NCBI GenBank assembly: GCA_018716005.1 | Contig: DVKN01000007.1 | Location: 1 to 29,769 of the forward strand | DNA length: 29,769 nt | Source of the DNA: Candidatus Scatomorpha stercoravium | GTDB lineage: Bacteria; Bacillota; Clostridia; Oscillospirales; Oscillospiraceae | Direction of reading: 5' to 3' | Shown: positions 29,586 to 29,769 of the stretch, piece after piece | Layout of the letters: every line of letters begins with the position of its first letter | How positions within the stretch are numbered: the first letter of the stretch is position 1 | Position numbers and translations under genes: made by a program | Notes under the pieces: generated by a model | Seen by the model: the letters and a program-made list of their open reading frames with translations, nothing else | What the model was told of the DNA's origin: nothing | The model's database searches: none

Positions 29586-29769
29586 ATGGACAGACTGAAA
29601 GGCAAAGTATGCGTAATCACCGGCGCTGACGGCGGCATCTGCCACAAGGCCAGCGAGCTCTTCTGCGCCGAGGGCGCGAAGGTTGTCATGGTCGACATCG
29701 ACCCCAACGTCGAGGCCAAGTGCGCCGAGCTCGTCGCCAACGGCGGCGACGCCATCGCCATCACCGCCG
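29586..29769 (+). CDS. Fourth short-chain dehydrogenase, N-terminal part (cut by window edge)
   Basis: The first 61 codons of an SDR beginning MDRLKGKVCVITGADGG, preceded by AAGGAGG nine bases upstream. Asp37 in MVDIDPN after the second strand suggests NAD(H). The glycine motif reads TGADGGIC: the last glycine of TGxxxGxG is replaced by Cys19, which is unusual for a working cofactor site. The gene continues beyond the window, so the catalytic Ser-Tyr-Lys cannot be checked. It follows the ene-reductase by 25 bases and extends the operon. Confidence 0.85.
   Translation, partial: MDRLKGKVCVITGADGGICHKASELFCAEGAKVVMVDIDPNVEAKCAELVANGGDAIAITA

Overview
The window looks like a chromosomal piece of a high-GC, anaerobic gut Firmicute, probably Clostridia of the Oscillospiraceae/Ruminococcaceae type. 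The reasons are the strong C/G third-position bias, consensus AAAGGAG ribosome sites, an S-layer-homology surface protein with a Glu/Pro linker, a YolD/Y-family polymerase pair, and above all a large bile-acid-inducible (bai) gene cluster. The taxonomic placement is inference; no rRNA is present.

Bases 1-9010 hold mixed genes: the N-terminus of an AAA ATPase (minus, cut by the window edge), a tRNA-Ser(CGA), a PhzF-family protein, a secreted 5'-nucleotidase with three SLH repeats, and a set that looks like DNA-damage response. That set is a small basic protein, an XRE regulator with an ImmA/IrrE metallopeptidase, a Y-family DNA polymerase and a YolD-like protein. It is interrupted by a lower-GC AAA/DUF4143 ATPase on the minus strand. 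Two short-repeat arrays stand out: AGCACGAAC half-sites at 4463-4550 and three ACACRTTTTTCCGA repeats spaced exactly 33 bp at 6906-6985.

Bases 9070-11268 are regulatory. A divergent two-gene operon encodes an AraC-type protein with a sensor domain and two complete HTH domains in tandem, followed by a stand-alone AraC-like sensor domain with no DNA-binding part. A consensus promoter reads away from the bai operon, with a ~200-nt leader containing hairpins.

Bases 11269-29769 are one co-directional run of at least 15 genes with no internal terminator, open at the right edge. All eight genes of the classical Clostridium scindens bai operon are recognisable: baiB (CoA ligase), baiCD, baiE (7-alpha-dehydratase), baiA (3-alpha-HSDH), baiF (CoA transferase), baiH, baiG (transporter) and a baiI-like gene. 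They activate primary bile acids as CoA thioesters, oxidise C3, introduce the C4 double bond, dehydrate C7 and reduce the ring back, giving deoxycholate/lithocholate-type products. baiH precedes baiG, the reverse of my recollection of C. scindens. Seven extra genes are interleaved: a BaiCD paralogue, a second SDR, a block of 7-alpha-HSDH-like SDR + SnoaL protein + FMN/FAD fumarate-reductase-like enzyme, and after baiI a fourth Old-Yellow-type flavoenzyme and a fourth SDR. This expanded cluster is the main find: it suggests a broader or branched bile-acid/steroid pathway than the textbook eight-gene operon. Exact substrates cannot be read from sequence.
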